Assembly: GCA_918807975.1 (NCBI GenBank)
Contig: OU964921.1
Location: forward strand, 6,605,498-6,669,497
Source of the DNA: Aplidium turbinatum
Taxonomy: Eukaryota > Chordata > Ascidiacea > Aplousobranchia > Polyclinidae
Direction of reading: 5' to 3'
DNA: 64,000 bases
Shown: one piece after another, positions 50,267-61,079 of the stretch
How the letters are laid out: every line of letters starts with the position of its first letter
How positions within the stretch are numbered: the stretch's first letter is position 1
Notes under the pieces: generated by a model
Told to the model about the DNA's origin: nothing
Databases searched by the model: none
The model's input: the letters and a program-made list of their open reading frames with translations, nothing else
Translations under genes and position numbers: made by a program

Positions 50267-51022
50267 TCAAAAAACTGCTAAAAGGTAAGAAGCTCCGCAA
50301 GCAAATAATTGCCTGTTGAGCCCTGGGTTTAAAGATTTGATGATCAATGCCTCGTGAATCTTGGTGTCGAATTCGGACAAACACTTACGAACAATTTTGA
50401 AAGACTGCAAAGACGGTTTATTGTTAGAGCACGATTGGCAGTTTCTAATATGGTCTTTAATTGCACTGTTTTTATTAAAATTAGCTAAATTCAAATGCTC
50501 TCCCACTCTCGTCACCAAATGTCGTGTGGTCATACCAACGTATGACGATCTCGCATCATGCGAGCAAGTGAACTTATACACGACGTTAGAACATAAGCGG
50601 AAAGGAGTTTTAGACTTCAACTGAAAATAATAACCAGCTTTAAATGTTTTATAAACGGGAAAATTCTTAACGTTAAACTTTAATGCAATAAATCTGGACA
50701 AACTTGTGGCAAAACGTTTGGATTCCTTGCCAACAAACGGGATTGTTAGAAAGTTTTTGAAATCAGGTTCCTCAACTGGAGACGTAGTGGAAACCGAATT
50801 CAAAAATCCTCTAAGAACCTTGTTAAAAAACCAAGTCGGATAATGATTAGCACCAAAGTATGAGCGTAATTTATTAATTTCATTGTTGAAACAGTCATTG
50901 TTCGAGCAAATGTCGCGAGCTCGCGAGATAAGGCACTTGATCAAAGCAGATTTGTAATTAGACGGGCAAACAGCGCTGAAATTAAGGAAAAGATTAGTGT
51001 TTGTAGGTTTACGCCAGACCCA
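50267..51022 (-). CDS. PLE C-terminal fragment, minus copy: RT end plus GIY-YIG endonuclease
   Basis: Open from the palindrome loop: WVWRKPTNTNLFLNFSAVCP is the close of a PLE reverse transcriptase, followed by ALIKCLISRARDICSN. The GIY-YIG nuclease follows a CxxxxC-type segment (RLCSNVVYKFTCSH) and shows SYVGMTTRHLVTRVGEHL and the distal helix with KIHEALIIKSLNPGLN. The stop is at 50267. It lacks the RT core and a start codon, so it cannot be an autonomous protein. It differs from the plus copy by at least one residue (FNVKNFPV versus FNVKIFPV). Confidence 0.88.
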   Translation of the reverse strand, partial: WVWRKPTNTNLFLNFSAVCPSNYKSALIKCLISRARDICSNNDCFNNEINKLRSYFGANHYPTWFFNKVLRGFLNSVSTTSPVEEPDFKNFLTIPFVGKESKRFATSLSRFIALKFNVKNFPVYKTFKAGYYFQLKSKTPFRLCSNVVYKFTCSHDARSSYVGMTTRHLVTRVGEHLNLANFNKNSAIKDHIRNCQSCSNNKPSLQSFKIVRKCLSEFDTKIHEALIIKSLNPGLNRQLFACGASYLLAVF

Positions 51023-51043
51023 CCGCCAGACCCGCCAGACCCT

Positions 51044-51799
51044 TGGGTCTGGCGTAAACCTACAAACACTAATCTTTTCCTTAATTTCAGCGCTGTTTGC
51101 CCGTCTAATTACAAATCTGCTTTGATCAAGTGCCTTATCTCGCGAGCTCGCGACATTTGCTCGAACAATGACTGTTTCAACAATGAAATTAATAAATTAC
51201 GCTCATACTTTGGTGCTAATCATTATCCGACTTGGTTTTTTAACAAGGTTCTTAGAGGATTTTTGAATTCGGTTTCCACTACGTCTCCAGTTGAGGAACC
51301 TGATTTCAAAAACTTTCTAACAATCCCGTTTGTTGGCAAGGAATCCAAACGTTTTGCCACAAGTTTGTCCAGATTTATTGCATTAAAGTTTAACGTTAAG
51401 ATTTTTCCCGTTTATAAAACATTTAAAGCTGGTTATTATTTTCAGTTGAAGTCTAAAACTCCTTTCCGCTTATGTTCTAACGTCGTGTATAAGTTCACTT
51501 GCTCGCATGATGCGAGATCGTCATACGTTGGTATGACCACACGACATTTGGTGACGAGAGTGGGAGAGCATTTGAATTTAGCTAATTTTAATAAAAACAG
51601 TGCAATTAAAGACCATATTAGAAACTGCCAATCGTGCTCTAACAATAAACCGTCTTTGCAGTCTTTCAAAATTGTTCGTAAGTGTTTGTCCGAATTCGAC
51701 ACCAAGATTCACGAGGCATTGATCATCAAATCTTTAAACCCAGGGCTCAACAGGCAATTATTTGCTTGCGGAGCTTCTTACCTTTTAGCAGTTTTTTGA
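51044..51799 (+). CDS. PLE C-terminal fragment, plus copy: RT end plus GIY-YIG endonuclease
   Basis: Mirror image of the minus copy. It is open from the loop at 51044 to a TGA at 51797-51799, with the same domains: RT tail, Cys-rich linker, GIY-YIG motif (YVGMT, R, E-H-L) and C-terminal helix. The conserved Arg and Glu of the nuclease (TRHLVTRVGEH, KIHEALI) are present, so the nuclease domain itself looks undamaged. The RT catalytic region is absent. Confidence 0.88.
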   Translation, partial: WVWRKPTNTNLFLNFSAVCPSNYKSALIKCLISRARDICSNNDCFNNEINKLRSYFGANHYPTWFFNKVLRGFLNSVSTTSPVEEPDFKNFLTIPFVGKESKRFATSLSRFIALKFNVKIFPVYKTFKAGYYFQLKSKTPFRLCSNVVYKFTCSHDARSSYVGMTTRHLVTRVGEHLNLANFNKNSAIKDHIRNCQSCSNNKPSLQSFKIVRKCLSEFDTKIHEALIIKSLNPGLNRQLFACGASYLLAVF

Positions 51800-52069
51800 T
51801 TGAATTATCACGTCTTGTGTTTCTCGCATTTACTTTGTTTTGTGCCACTATCTCTTGTGCTTCTGTCTTTCTTGCGTAATCTGCCTGAGTCCTTGTCTGA
51901 ACAATCAATTAATTTTACCTCTGAAATACTTGACCCGTTGTGCTGTGTAATTTTCAGTTATCATTTTGTGTGAGCGAGGCAGTTTCTCAAATGTTTAGCT
52001 TTGACCATATTTTTGCTGTGATACTATATGATTCTTTAGCATTTCTTTTAATAATGTATTTTCTTATAG

Positions 52070-52110
52070 GCTTGAAAAGGGCTATATGACTAGCCGAAAA
52101 CGTTCGCTTT
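52070..52110 (+). ncRNA. Hammerhead-ribozyme-like motif at the PLE 3' end
   Basis: CTTGAAAAGGGCTATATGAC followed by TAGCCGAAAACG has the layout of the hammerhead block CUGANGA, stem II (GGCTA...TAGCC), GAAA. PLEs are known to carry hammerheads. The first core deviates from consensus, so activity is doubtful. The mirror copy is at about 49956-49996. Confidence 0.4.
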
Positions 52111-52179
52111 TTGTTTTTTGTTTTTATAATGTTAAATGTAGTGTTGTTGCTGAGTTATGTCTGTTTAATGTAATAATTC

Positions 52180-52391
52180 GTAAAGGCGTTTCCCTGTTCT
52201 ACAATTTTACTATTCGGTAATGTTTAAATTCAATTTGTGTTATAAACCTACAATATTATATGAACACCTTCTGATAACTAAAAATTATAATTCGAATACC
52301 GGTAATATATGTGTGGAAATTAGTTAATGGAGTCAGATAGCCAATCTAGATAAATTAGATAGATATAGAAATTTCATCAGGCAGTCAGAAA
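52180..52391. repeat. Fragment related to element Y
   Basis: CACCTTCTGATAACTAAAAA and the words around it match 13560-13720 inside foldback element Y at moderate identity. Confidence 0.55.
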
Positions 52392-52456
52392 GCCTTAATA
52401 TCAATTCAATATAAACAAACATTCTTATACGTTAAATATAAACTAAATAAATGTTA
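52392..52456 (+). repeat. 65-bp direct repeat, right copy
   Basis: Identical to 49514-49578. Bases 52457-53130 beyond it show nothing recognisable. Confidence 0.85.
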
Positions 52457-53362
52457 CCACACTAGTCTACAGCGACATTTCGGGCACATCAATGTGGCAG
52501 AAATGATCCGAGAACGAGGTCTGTGCTTCTTTACTACATGTATGATTTTATTGTCACCACATAACTTAAAAGATTGCAATCGTCTTTCCACAACAGAACA
52601 TAATCTAAATCATAAGTCCAACCCAGGAAACTGCACACTGAACGTTGACTGACGGAGCCAGAAGTAATATCGCTACTGTACCAAAATCATATTACAGTGT
52701 GCTGCACCAAAATCATACCGTACTCTGACATACTCCCTACACCAAACGTAAAATTCTCTGTCTGTCTCTGTCGAATTGTAGGCCAAAACGTGATATACAT
52801 AGTCGCTGAGGAATGAAGCATCTGTAAGCTATAACGGTGAAAAGACGAAAAACTACGCACATGTGATTGAAAGTGCCGGTTGCAAGAATGGGTTTAGCTG
52901 ATTGGCATAGGCTACGATTTCTTAAGAGGCAAGCAAATTCCTAATCATACTTCAGGAAGCCCGAAGCACACTTGCCAAACTACATGAATTACTTGGTAAC
53001 GTTACATATATGCAACAGAACGACAATTTCATGGCAGTAACAAACCTAAGGAAAGTTGAAAAGACCTAAGGTGAAACGCAGGGTGCTACAGTAAATATCA
53101 TGGTTTTCATCTAGTAAGTTTACAATATATGAGAAATATTGATTATTATGGTTTTCAAGAATAAATTATATATACTGGTTTTCAAGAACAAATTTTAAAA
53201 AGGCTAAGTTTAAGGCCAAATCTAGAAAAAGACCAAATGTATAATTTCTAAGGCCAACAGACTCTAAAAAAGGCCAAATTCGAGAAATTTGGCCTTAAAA
53301 AGACCAATCTGGCAACCTTGGCCAGATTCAATCAATCAATCAGAGCCTATTAGTGATGCAAG

Positions 53363-54591
53363 CAGGGTTGTCAGATTGGAATAATTGATTCCAGATCTGG
53401 AATCAAAACGAACTGTCTAGTAGAGAAAAAAAATGTCTGGAATCTGGAATAATTTTTAGAAGCAAATTGGGATTGTTTAGACAAGTCTAGATTTTTTCGG
53501 CAATTGTCTTTTTTTCATTGCATTTAGTAGCTGCAACGCGTGCGCGTAACTTTCTGCCCTAGTTCCGTCTCTTTCTTTGAAACTTTGTTGCTGAATTGCA
53601 CGCTCTCTGGCGCAAAAGCCTGTCTGTGAGAAGTGTGACGCAACCTAGTTAGCTGACAGGACTTTCCGCACACTTAACACTGGGTTATATAATATTTCCA
53701 TGTAGGCTATGTTAAGTTTACTTTTAATCTGTTATGTTTTTAGGTTGTTACAGAATACAGTACCGTAGTTATTGTTAAGTACCGGTACGGTATTTATTGA
53801 TTTTCATATTTTGTTGCATCGAAGAAGTTAGATAAGAAGTTCAAAAATCCAAGCGTATGTGAAGTTTATTGTAGGCAGAATATGGCTCTACGCAGTGGCG
53901 TATCCTGGTGGGTTGAGCAAGGGATTGAAGGGAAGCAATAAAACTCATGGGGGTAAGAACGTTTCGAAGACACGCGTATTCTAGGGGTCCGAGGGCATGC
54001 CTCCTGGAAAATTTTTGCAAAAGTGCACTCAAATAATGAATTATAGTGCTTTCTGGAAACACTTTTAGGGTAGGCTAATACTTGTATGTACGGTATGATA
54101 TTTTTTAGCAGATGTACAACGATTAACTTATTAAAGGTACAAACAAGCAAAAAACTGGGCAGGGCTTCTCAGCAGGAGGCAACCCTATGTACATTTTTCA
54201 AGAATTCTAATGATATAAAGAAAAAAACAGTTGCTCTTTCACTTGTTGTGTTCATTTGTTAGCATACATTGTTTACACTGCCAACCATTTGACAAACTTT
54301 TTCAACAAGCACGCAGGCACAGATATAAATTTGGGGTGAACAAAAGCTACAAAACTTGATAAAAAATGTGCTGGCATCATCTTATCGTAGGGACATTTTC
54401 ATTTCAACATGAAGATCTTCACCACTACTTATTGTAAGTTATATCATATTTACGTTTACAACATACGCTGCGTATTTAATGGTATTTTGTTTTAGACTTA
54501 AAATGAAATGTCTAGAATAAATTTAGAATAATTTAGAATCAAACTGACATGCAATCTGGAAGGGAAGGCTACAACTAATCTGACAACCCTG
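53363..54591. mobile_element. hAT-like element, 1229 bp
   Basis: Ends are CAGGGTTGTCAGATTGGA and AATCTGACAACCCTG. The target duplication GATGCAAG is perfect at 53355-53362 and 54592-54599. TCTGGAAT-type words are repeated inside both ends. It starts only 35 bases after the duplication of the 5.3-kb element and has similar termini. No transposase frame was seen. Confidence 0.88.
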
Positions 54592-54599
54592 GATGCAAG

Positions 54600-56265
54600 C
54601 CGCATCGCTTGCCGCGTAAACTTTCAAAAACCTTCGTAAACGTAAACTTTCAACTTTTGAAGAAAATCAGTTATGAAACTTCAAATTTAAATTGGAAACA
54701 CGGATCAGTTTTTTTTTCTTCGGAAACCCTAAGCTGGAAGGTTATGCAAATTGCAAATGGCTTGCAGTTGCAGGGTTTTGGGGCTGACTTGTGAGGGAAG
54801 CTGTACGAATGTTTTTGGTTAATAGCCTAGCTGATAAGCTCAGCTCCCAGTTACCAGGCTATAGGCCTAGCGCAACTACCGCATTAGTTACTATAACAGT
54901 TAGCCCAGTGAGTTCAGCCTATAAGTTTTACTCTTATGTGAGTAGTTCATATACCGTAGCCACTGACATTAAAATTGCAGGCCTCGAAATTCACGGCGGA
55001 CATGTCCGCGGGAAGTACCATCTAGATAAATACAAGTTTTTGTTTTCAACAGCTTTAAACCTTTCTCAAATTAGGACAGAATTCCTTATCTGGCAGCACT
55101 AGTGAGGCTATTATAACACTATATACTATAGTGTAAATATAGCCACAGCCTACATTTAAAATGACCAAAATGCTTAGAAAAACAGGTTTTTTTCATATTC
55201 GTGAATTTTATTAGTCGTCTGTAGCTCGGTTTCAGAGAACTATTGATCAGTGAACTTAACTTGAACAAAGCAGATGCGGATTTTATATGTTTTTCAACAA
55301 AAAAACAAGAATCCGGGGTTTAAAATTATTAGAATATAGAAGGCAGTTGAAGAGTTCAATTTTAAAGAGGATAGGGCTGTGAATTGGATTTTATCTAAGA
55401 TGATACGTATTCTCTAAAATATGCACATGTAAAAATGGCAACTCCAACGTTGCCAAATTAGAGTAATTTGGAGTTTTTTAATTTGGCAGGCAACTTCTGG
55501 TTTGGCATGTTAGCATTTTTATGGCGTGTTTTTGAACTTCATATTTAGCACTTTCCATAGAAGTTAAAAAAAAACTGGTTTATCTATTAGCAGCATTTCT
55601 AAAAAAATTAAGTTTGAAATGGCAACTCTCTCCTCCCAATTCTTATCACATTTTGAGCTAAAGTTTTCTACATCTTTTACTACTCGCCAAGCTGAATTTC
55701 TTTGTATGCCCGTTAGGGTGGCTCTTATTTGGCAAAAAGTGAAAAAAATTTGAATTTTGTTTGGGACACCCTTTTAAAAGGTGAGGTTGTCAGAAAAAAT
55801 AACTCTTGCAAAAAAATTTTGAGTTTGAAATTGATTTAGAGGTGGCCCTCCCCCCCCCCTAAAGTTTTGCGTCCTCCTCCTCCAAAAAACAAAAACAAAA
55901 AAATCAGTGATTGCGTATATCTTAAGTAGAAAAGCAGTTATTTAGAAAAAAACTGTTTTTGGTATTCTAGCACAAAACAGTGCTAAACAAGTATTGTGGT
56001 CCAAGCTATTCAATAAACAAAGTTCATAAACTAACCTGTAAAACTGGTAAAGCAATAAACGAAATAAGTATTCCTAAACTTTTATGCATTCATATTAGCT
56101 AAAATGCCTGTTTTTTGTCATATTCCTTGGAGAAACTCCTGACCGTGGAATCCGCTTTCAAGCTTCAGGTGTTATACATCGCACTTATTGGATGGCGAAG
56201 GCAATTTATGCAAAAAGCTGGGCATCAAACCATTGTCCTCACAAACATAAGGCAAAAGATGAAAC
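54600..56265. other. No firm gene
   Basis: A 103-codon frame at 54791-55102 (+) has no recognisable motif and no splice context. Around 55440-55510 there are repeated GGCAAC/TTTGGCA words, and a run of C at 55850-55859. These look like old transposon debris. Confidence 0.4.
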
Positions 56266-56490
56266 CACGGAATCAAATGCGCCAACGAAAAATGTTGCAT
56301 TCACATTGTATTAATACAAACTCTATGCGAAGTAACAAAAAGTTTGTGGGAAAAATGTTTTGCGACCGGGCCTGCGTCTGTGATTCAAAGCCTCTACATT
56401 CTAAAAGTATGCGAAACTTCCAGGATTAAGCTCTGCAAGAAGCTTTCCCGGATAAAGATTCAACCATATGAGGATAAAGATTCAACCATC
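56266..56490 (+). mobile_element. MITE-E end joined to the 3' half of SINE-A
   Basis: Bases 56266-56348, read in reverse, match the left end of the MITE at 29915 (TTTTTCCCACAAAC, then GTTTGTATTAATACAATGTG and AATGCAAC). They join directly to GACCGGGCCTGCGTC and the SINE 3' body ending near 56490. The break point in the SINE is the same as at 29914/30299, but the MITE lies in the opposite orientation. Confidence 0.75.
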
Positions 56491-56755
56491 ACAACAAAAA
56501 ATAATATATGCCAAACATAGAATAGGTCTAGAAAAAGGTAGAAGTGGCAAAATTCAGACGTTATAATGTGCATGGTACCAAAGCAATACAATCAGTTTAA
56601 AATATGGCATAGTCGCAACCCACAATGTTAGGTAGCTACGAGGGTGAATAACTGAATATCAATGCATTTTACTTTTATCAGCTGTATAATAAGTGTCAAA
56701 GTAGGTAAGTCTACTATTTATATAATTGTTTTATATATCCAGGCTATGTGAAAAA

Positions 56756-58895
56756 ATGGTAAACATTTTAATAGGATGCACTGGCAGTGTTGCTTCCATA
56801 AAAGTACCAGTTTTAGTGGATCAAATAAAGTGCACCATCGAAAATTGTGATGTACGCATTGTAGCAACAGAGTGTGCAAACCACTTCTTCAACATGCCAG
56901 GTGGTAAAGCTCAGGTTATTTCTTGTTTTATCTTAAGTTATTACAATAGTATTATTTTGTAGCCGTGCTAATTGCAGACATATAGGCTACTCGATTACTT
57001 GCACTACATGAACTATTTAGGCATGTTTTAAACCTTTTAAGGTTTTCCCCTTTTCTAGTTCACGGACATGCTGGTATATCGACTATTGTGCCTAGTAGTA
57101 GCCTATGTTTTTTGTTCTGAGCGCATGAACGACGAAAAATAAAATGATGATATTATGTGAAGTTGCGCTGTTTACCATATAATGTGGTATATTTAGTTTT
57201 ATGAAGAAAACATTTTTGGCAGTGTCTTAACATATGTCTGTAAACTTAGTGGCAAGTGACTTAAAGGTGATCTTTTGCTTTCATCTTTGTTGTGCAAACT
57301 ATTTACCATTTATGTTTGTTGTGCTCATAATTTTTTTTTCTTTTTTGTTAACTAAAGCATATAAACTGAACTGTATTTAACTATTATAAATTTGCAGTGT
57401 TTTACTTGGTATCTAATGTAACAAACTACTGTACAGTTGTTTTGTAAATTACACTACCGGTATTTGAAAGTCTTATTAAATGCTGTTCTAATTTTCTTTT
57501 GAGGGCTAATTTAATGGTAACTGGTGATCTTGCTAAGCAAAACATAATGATTTATCATGTTTAGGTGTTATTGTAGCTTGCATTGAAAATTATCACACTT
57601 CTAACAACTGCCACTGATTGTATAAATTTTAGTATGAATATAGTAAGTGCTAAACCGTTGCTGAAAAATTGAGGGGTCTATGAGTTAAAAAGTATTATTG
57701 CCAATCATTAGTTAGGTAGTATTTTATCTAGCTAAACTATTACAGTACCGTACATAGATAAAATTTTCTTCTTGCTTTTTCTGCTGTACATTTTGCCTTG
57801 TGTAAGTAGCCTACTAATTTTAGGCTATACATCAATGGCATTAAACCAATACTGTATTACTAAATTTAGCATAAATGCCATGTGTGTTTGTGTTTTGAAT
57901 GCCATTTGATTACGGTTTTAATCTTAATCTAAAACTTAAATTATAATGTAAAGCCTACATTCTCATTATTTAAAAGACAGCATATTATTGCTTTTTTAAT
58001 AACAAAATAATTTTCTTATAAACATAGAAAAGTAGGCTACTTAATTGTTGCTCATAAATTTCAAGTTATTATGAATATGAATGACTCAGAAATATTCTCA
58101 GTGAAGTCATAAAGTATTATTCTATAATGTGTCCTGTGTTTAAGGTTAAAGCATTTAACAAAAAATAACATGGCTTTATCCTTATTCGTATTAGGGGGTC
58201 TGCTACTATTCGGTGAGTCTGATTCGGTGAGTTCCTAATTTCTAACCCCTAACCTTAACTCCTAACCCTAAAACGGCAATGATAATTAGGCTACGGTACC
58301 AGATAATTAAAAAAAAAAAAATTGAAAAAATCCCCCGTTAAGGGATCAGACTCACCGAATCGGACTCACCGAAACGGGCCATTCCGGTATTAGGCTACCT
58401 ACATATTTATGGCTTTCACCATGGATGTTATCTCGTGCACTGCTTTGACCTCTTTGTTTAAGTTGTACCTATATTTAGATCTATCAGGATGAAGATGAAT
58501 GGTCAAGGTGGTCGGAGATAGGTGATCCTATCTTGCACATCGATTTGCGAAATTGGTCCGATATATTTTTGATTGCACCATTGGATGCAAACACTCTTGG
58601 GAAAATTGCACATGGGTTATGCGACAATCTCCTTACGTGTATTGTGAGAGCATGGGATGCTAATACTAAGCCATTAACTTTCTGTCCTGCAATGAACACA
58701 GTGATGTGGAAACATCCCGTGACTAGTATAAACATTAACATTCTTAAACAATGGGGTTACATTGAAATTCCTCCCATCTCAAAAATGTTGGCATGTGGAG
58801 AAGAAGGGTTAGGTGGAATGGCTGAAACCGCTACTATTGTTAACCGTCTTCATAATTTAGTGAGAACTTTGGAAAGTTCGAAAGCCAAACCATGA
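56756..58895 (+). CDS. PPCDC: Phosphopantothenoylcysteine decarboxylase (coenzyme A synthesis)
   Basis: FMN-dependent decarboxylation of 4'-phosphopantothenoylcysteine to 4'-phosphopantetheine, in the cytosol. Exons: 56756-56900, 57398-57408 (11 nt) and 58488-58895, giving 187 residues; the human enzyme has about 204. Exon 1 begins MVNILIGCTGSVASIKVPVL (flavoprotein nucleotide-binding start). Exon 3 carries ILHIDLRNW (catalytic His), LIAPLDANTLGKIAHGLCDN, CPAMNTVMW and the Cys loop LACGEEGLGGMAE. The microexon supplies V-F-Y-L, so the join reads NHFFNMPVFYLDEDEWSRW, aligning with human ...IPVTLYSDADEWEIW. An acceptor-like TATATATCCAG lies just before the start codon and could mark a 5' UTR intron or, if this is a tunicate, a trans-splice site. 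AATAAA is at 59028. Confidence 0.93.
58196..58386. mobile_element. MITE-D (~190 bp), copy 2, in a PPCDC intron
   Basis: Starts GGGTCTGCTACTATTCGGTG and ends CACCGAAACGGGCCATTCCG. The target duplication GTATTAGG is perfect at 58188-58195 and 58387-58394. It lies about 100 bases upstream of exon 3. Confidence 0.88.
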
Positions 58896-59027
58896 TTAAA
58901 ATTGATAAAAAGCTACAGATACACAAGCATGACAATTCATGGTTGCAATTTTGTTCTTGGGCAAAGGAGATTTGTACCTCATATGTTTTGAATAATGATC
59001 ATGAGAGTTCTACAATTTGTTGTCTTA

Positions 59028-59033
59028 AATAAA
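59028..59033 (+). promoter_or_regulatory. Poly(A) signal of PPCDC
   Basis: AATAAA 133 bases after the stop codon, followed by a T-rich stretch. Confidence 0.6.
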
Positions 59034-59216
59034 TTTTGTTTCTCTCTTTTAAACTGCTTTCTAATCATAGAAGTCAGAGTGCATGGCATTTAAAAGTTCT
59101 TTGTGACTGTATATTTATTGTGTAAACAAAACTGACTGGTTAAATGTGTTTCGTTGAATTTCTGCAACAAAAATTTTTGTAAAAAAAGAACTGAGCAATG
59201 AGTTAACCTTAATCCA

Positions 59217-59312
59217 CTAATAGCCGCTGAATGAAGAGCAGTCCAGAAACCCCGAGAGCCGAATGCTTGATTTTGAGTCGAGCGCGTAACCATTGAGCTA
59301 ACGGGGCTTTCA
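59217..59312 (-). mobile_element. SINE-A 5' fragment
   Basis: In reverse it starts CCCCGTTAGCTCAATGGTTA and CGCGCTCGACTCAAAATCAA, then keeps the CTCTCGGGG and CTGCTCTTCATTCAGCGGC blocks. The body and tail are lost, and the B box is shortened. Confidence 0.7.
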
Positions 59313-59658
59313 AAAAAAGGTCGATGGAATCAGACACAGCTTTGCATGGGTTGAGTGAGACTCTGAGACTGAATTTGGACAGATGCGCGTTGAGTTCCAA
59401 TTGTCACATGTAAGTTGACAAACATCATAATGAAATCAATACACACGCACATTTGTTTTTGTCGCACGGAATATTTACAGTCAGCAGACTAAGGTTTCAA
59501 CAAATCTTTTAGTGATTAGTACAGGCTATCAGGCAGGGTTGTCAATATTTTTTACCTGAAATCTTGATTTTTTTTTACAATTTTTGACCTAACGATGAAT
59601 TTTACCTGAATAGATCAAGATACTGTACTTCTCATCATATTCATGTAAAATTTACTTT

Positions 59659-59906
59659 TTAAGGCCCAGATCTGACAAAAATAGACGCCAAACTCGAGTT
59701 TGACCTTTGTTTGGGATCATCAGTGGTGCATCTCCATGTTGTTTCGAGCGGGAATCGAACTTAGTGTTCCAACTTGATCGAAATTGTGGATTTAAATCAG
59801 AATTTCGATTCCAGCTCAAGATAACATGGATATGCATCACTGATAATCCCAAACAAGGTGAAAGTCAGGTATGGCGTCTTCCATTTTCTTTCGATCAGGG
59901 CCTTAA
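59659..59906. mobile_element. TIR element bounded by TTAA, with a B-box-like core
   Basis: TTAAGGCCCAGATC at the left and GATCAGGGCCTTAA at the right. The arms (GTTTGGGATCATCAGTGGTG, mirrored CATCACTGATAATCCCAAAC) are imperfect over about 90 bases. TTAA at both ends suggests a piggyBac-type duplication, but the terminal bases are not the usual CCC. Read in reverse, 59749-59765 contains AAGTTCGATTCCCGCTC, a good B box. Confidence 0.6.
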
Positions 59907-59910
59907 ATGA

Positions 59911-61079
59911 CGTTTGGCTACCAATATTGTTCACAAAATGGCACACAAAATGTTTAAGTTTTCCTGTGCATAGGCTGCTATTTTTTTCATTTGCACTGTA
60001 TGGTCAATGTTTTAACTCTTGATTAAGCTGAATTATTAACTACGGTACTAAACAATTAAAAATGAATTATGATATTGTGTTATGTGTTTTTTCTCAAAAC
60101 TTAACTTTTCCATGTTGGAAAACCGACTTATTGCATGACAAAAAAAGGAAACACTGTTATTTCGATTATTTTTTTTTTGTATTTCAAAAGACAAATCAAT
60201 TCATTTCACAGAATCAACTTTCTCATTAATGCAACACCCAGGAATATGGAATCACCGCAAAACGGATCACAAAGTACGAGCATTAATATTGCCACAAACA
60301 TAGCTGACTGACACGAAATCGGACAAGATCACACTAAAGCAATTTGAAAATGACGAAAACTTTGTTGTACTAAGCAAGCTTATGTCTGGCTGTTGAAGAC
60401 GAAGGTTTAGTAGAAGGGGAGGCAAGGTATCTAAACTCACAGTCTCCCATCTTCGAGCAGGTCAATAAACATAATCGTAGAAGATGTAAAAATCTCAAAT
60501 TTAGGCAAATTGTAAGCTTATGCGTCTTCAAAAATATATTTGTAAAGATGAAATTTGGGCAAATTTTGTTCGGCAGCTATGTCAATAAACGTCTTAGCGA
60601 GATATAACAATGTGCTTTCAAACCGAGATACCAACGAGTCTCCCACAGGGCTTGCCACCACTCGGCCATGCTTCAGAGAAGATATGAAGCAAGTGAAGTG
60701 ACGTAATACGCATCAGGCAAACCGAACCTAGGTACAGTTTTGAAGACAGGCTGGTCTTTCACAAAATTATTAGAACAGCTCAAAAAATAATAATAGTTGG
60801 CCGCGACATAAACCATCGAATCGATTTCACGGACAAGTTAACTCTTTTTAGAGAGGTAATTTAATGAATTGTCACAGTTGAATGTCAAATATACTGTTGA
60901 ATGCAACAACTTACAAAGCAAATTGCAGCCAGTTGCAAAGTATCTAACGTTAATCGAGACAGTGATATCTAGATTGAACAACGTTAAAGCTATGTGTAAG
61001 TAGAAAGGATCTTTTCCTAGGTTCTTAAAATGTAGCTCTCAATTAAACAATGCACAGTTATAAATTTTTAATTTGGAAT
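59911..61079. other. Intergenic, little recognisable
   Basis: A tRNA-like fragment of the SINE-B kind (CCACTCGGCCATGC) lies near 60660-60675. Nothing else is supported. Confidence 0.4.

Larger units (their letters stand above)
49899..52167. mobile_element. Head-to-head pair of 5'-truncated Penelope-like elements
   Basis: Two 1124-bp arms (49899-51022 and 51044-52167) are near-perfect inverted copies around a 21-bp loop. Each arm holds the RT end plus a GIY-YIG endonuclease and about 370 bp of 3' sequence. The word AATGTAATAATTC flanks the pair at 49854-49866 and 52167-52179, with 32 extra bases at the left 3' end. Arrangement and domains fit a Penelope-like element (PLE), not an LTR element. 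Confidence 0.88.
47994..53320. mobile_element. 5.3-kb hAT-like element carrying nested insertions
   Basis: Ends are CAGGGTTACCAGACTG and CCAATCTGGCAACCTTG. The target duplication GCCAGATT is perfect at 47986-47993 and 53321-53328. Both subterminal regions are rich in AAGGCCAAA and AAAGACCAA words. Inside lie SINE-A, SINE-B, a TIR element and the Penelope pair. No transposase was seen. Confidence 0.85.

Noticed and set aside
50361-51705. 87-codon frames antisense to the GIY-YIG fragments
   Set aside because: Antisense shadows, duplicated only because the palindrome duplicates the sequence.
49899-52167. LTR or retroviral element suggested by flanking repeats
   Set aside because: GIY-YIG nuclease, RT-tail type and head-to-head arms identify Penelope-like elements; no gag, protease, integrase or LTR is visible.
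54791-55102. 103-codon open frame
   Set aside because: No motif, no splice or poly(A) context, and it lies in transposon-rich sequence.
56901-56915. PPCDC exon 1 ending at 56915 and joining directly to exon 3
   Set aside because: In frame, but loses the conserved P-V-x-x-Y strand; the microexon model fits better. Kept as the main alternative.
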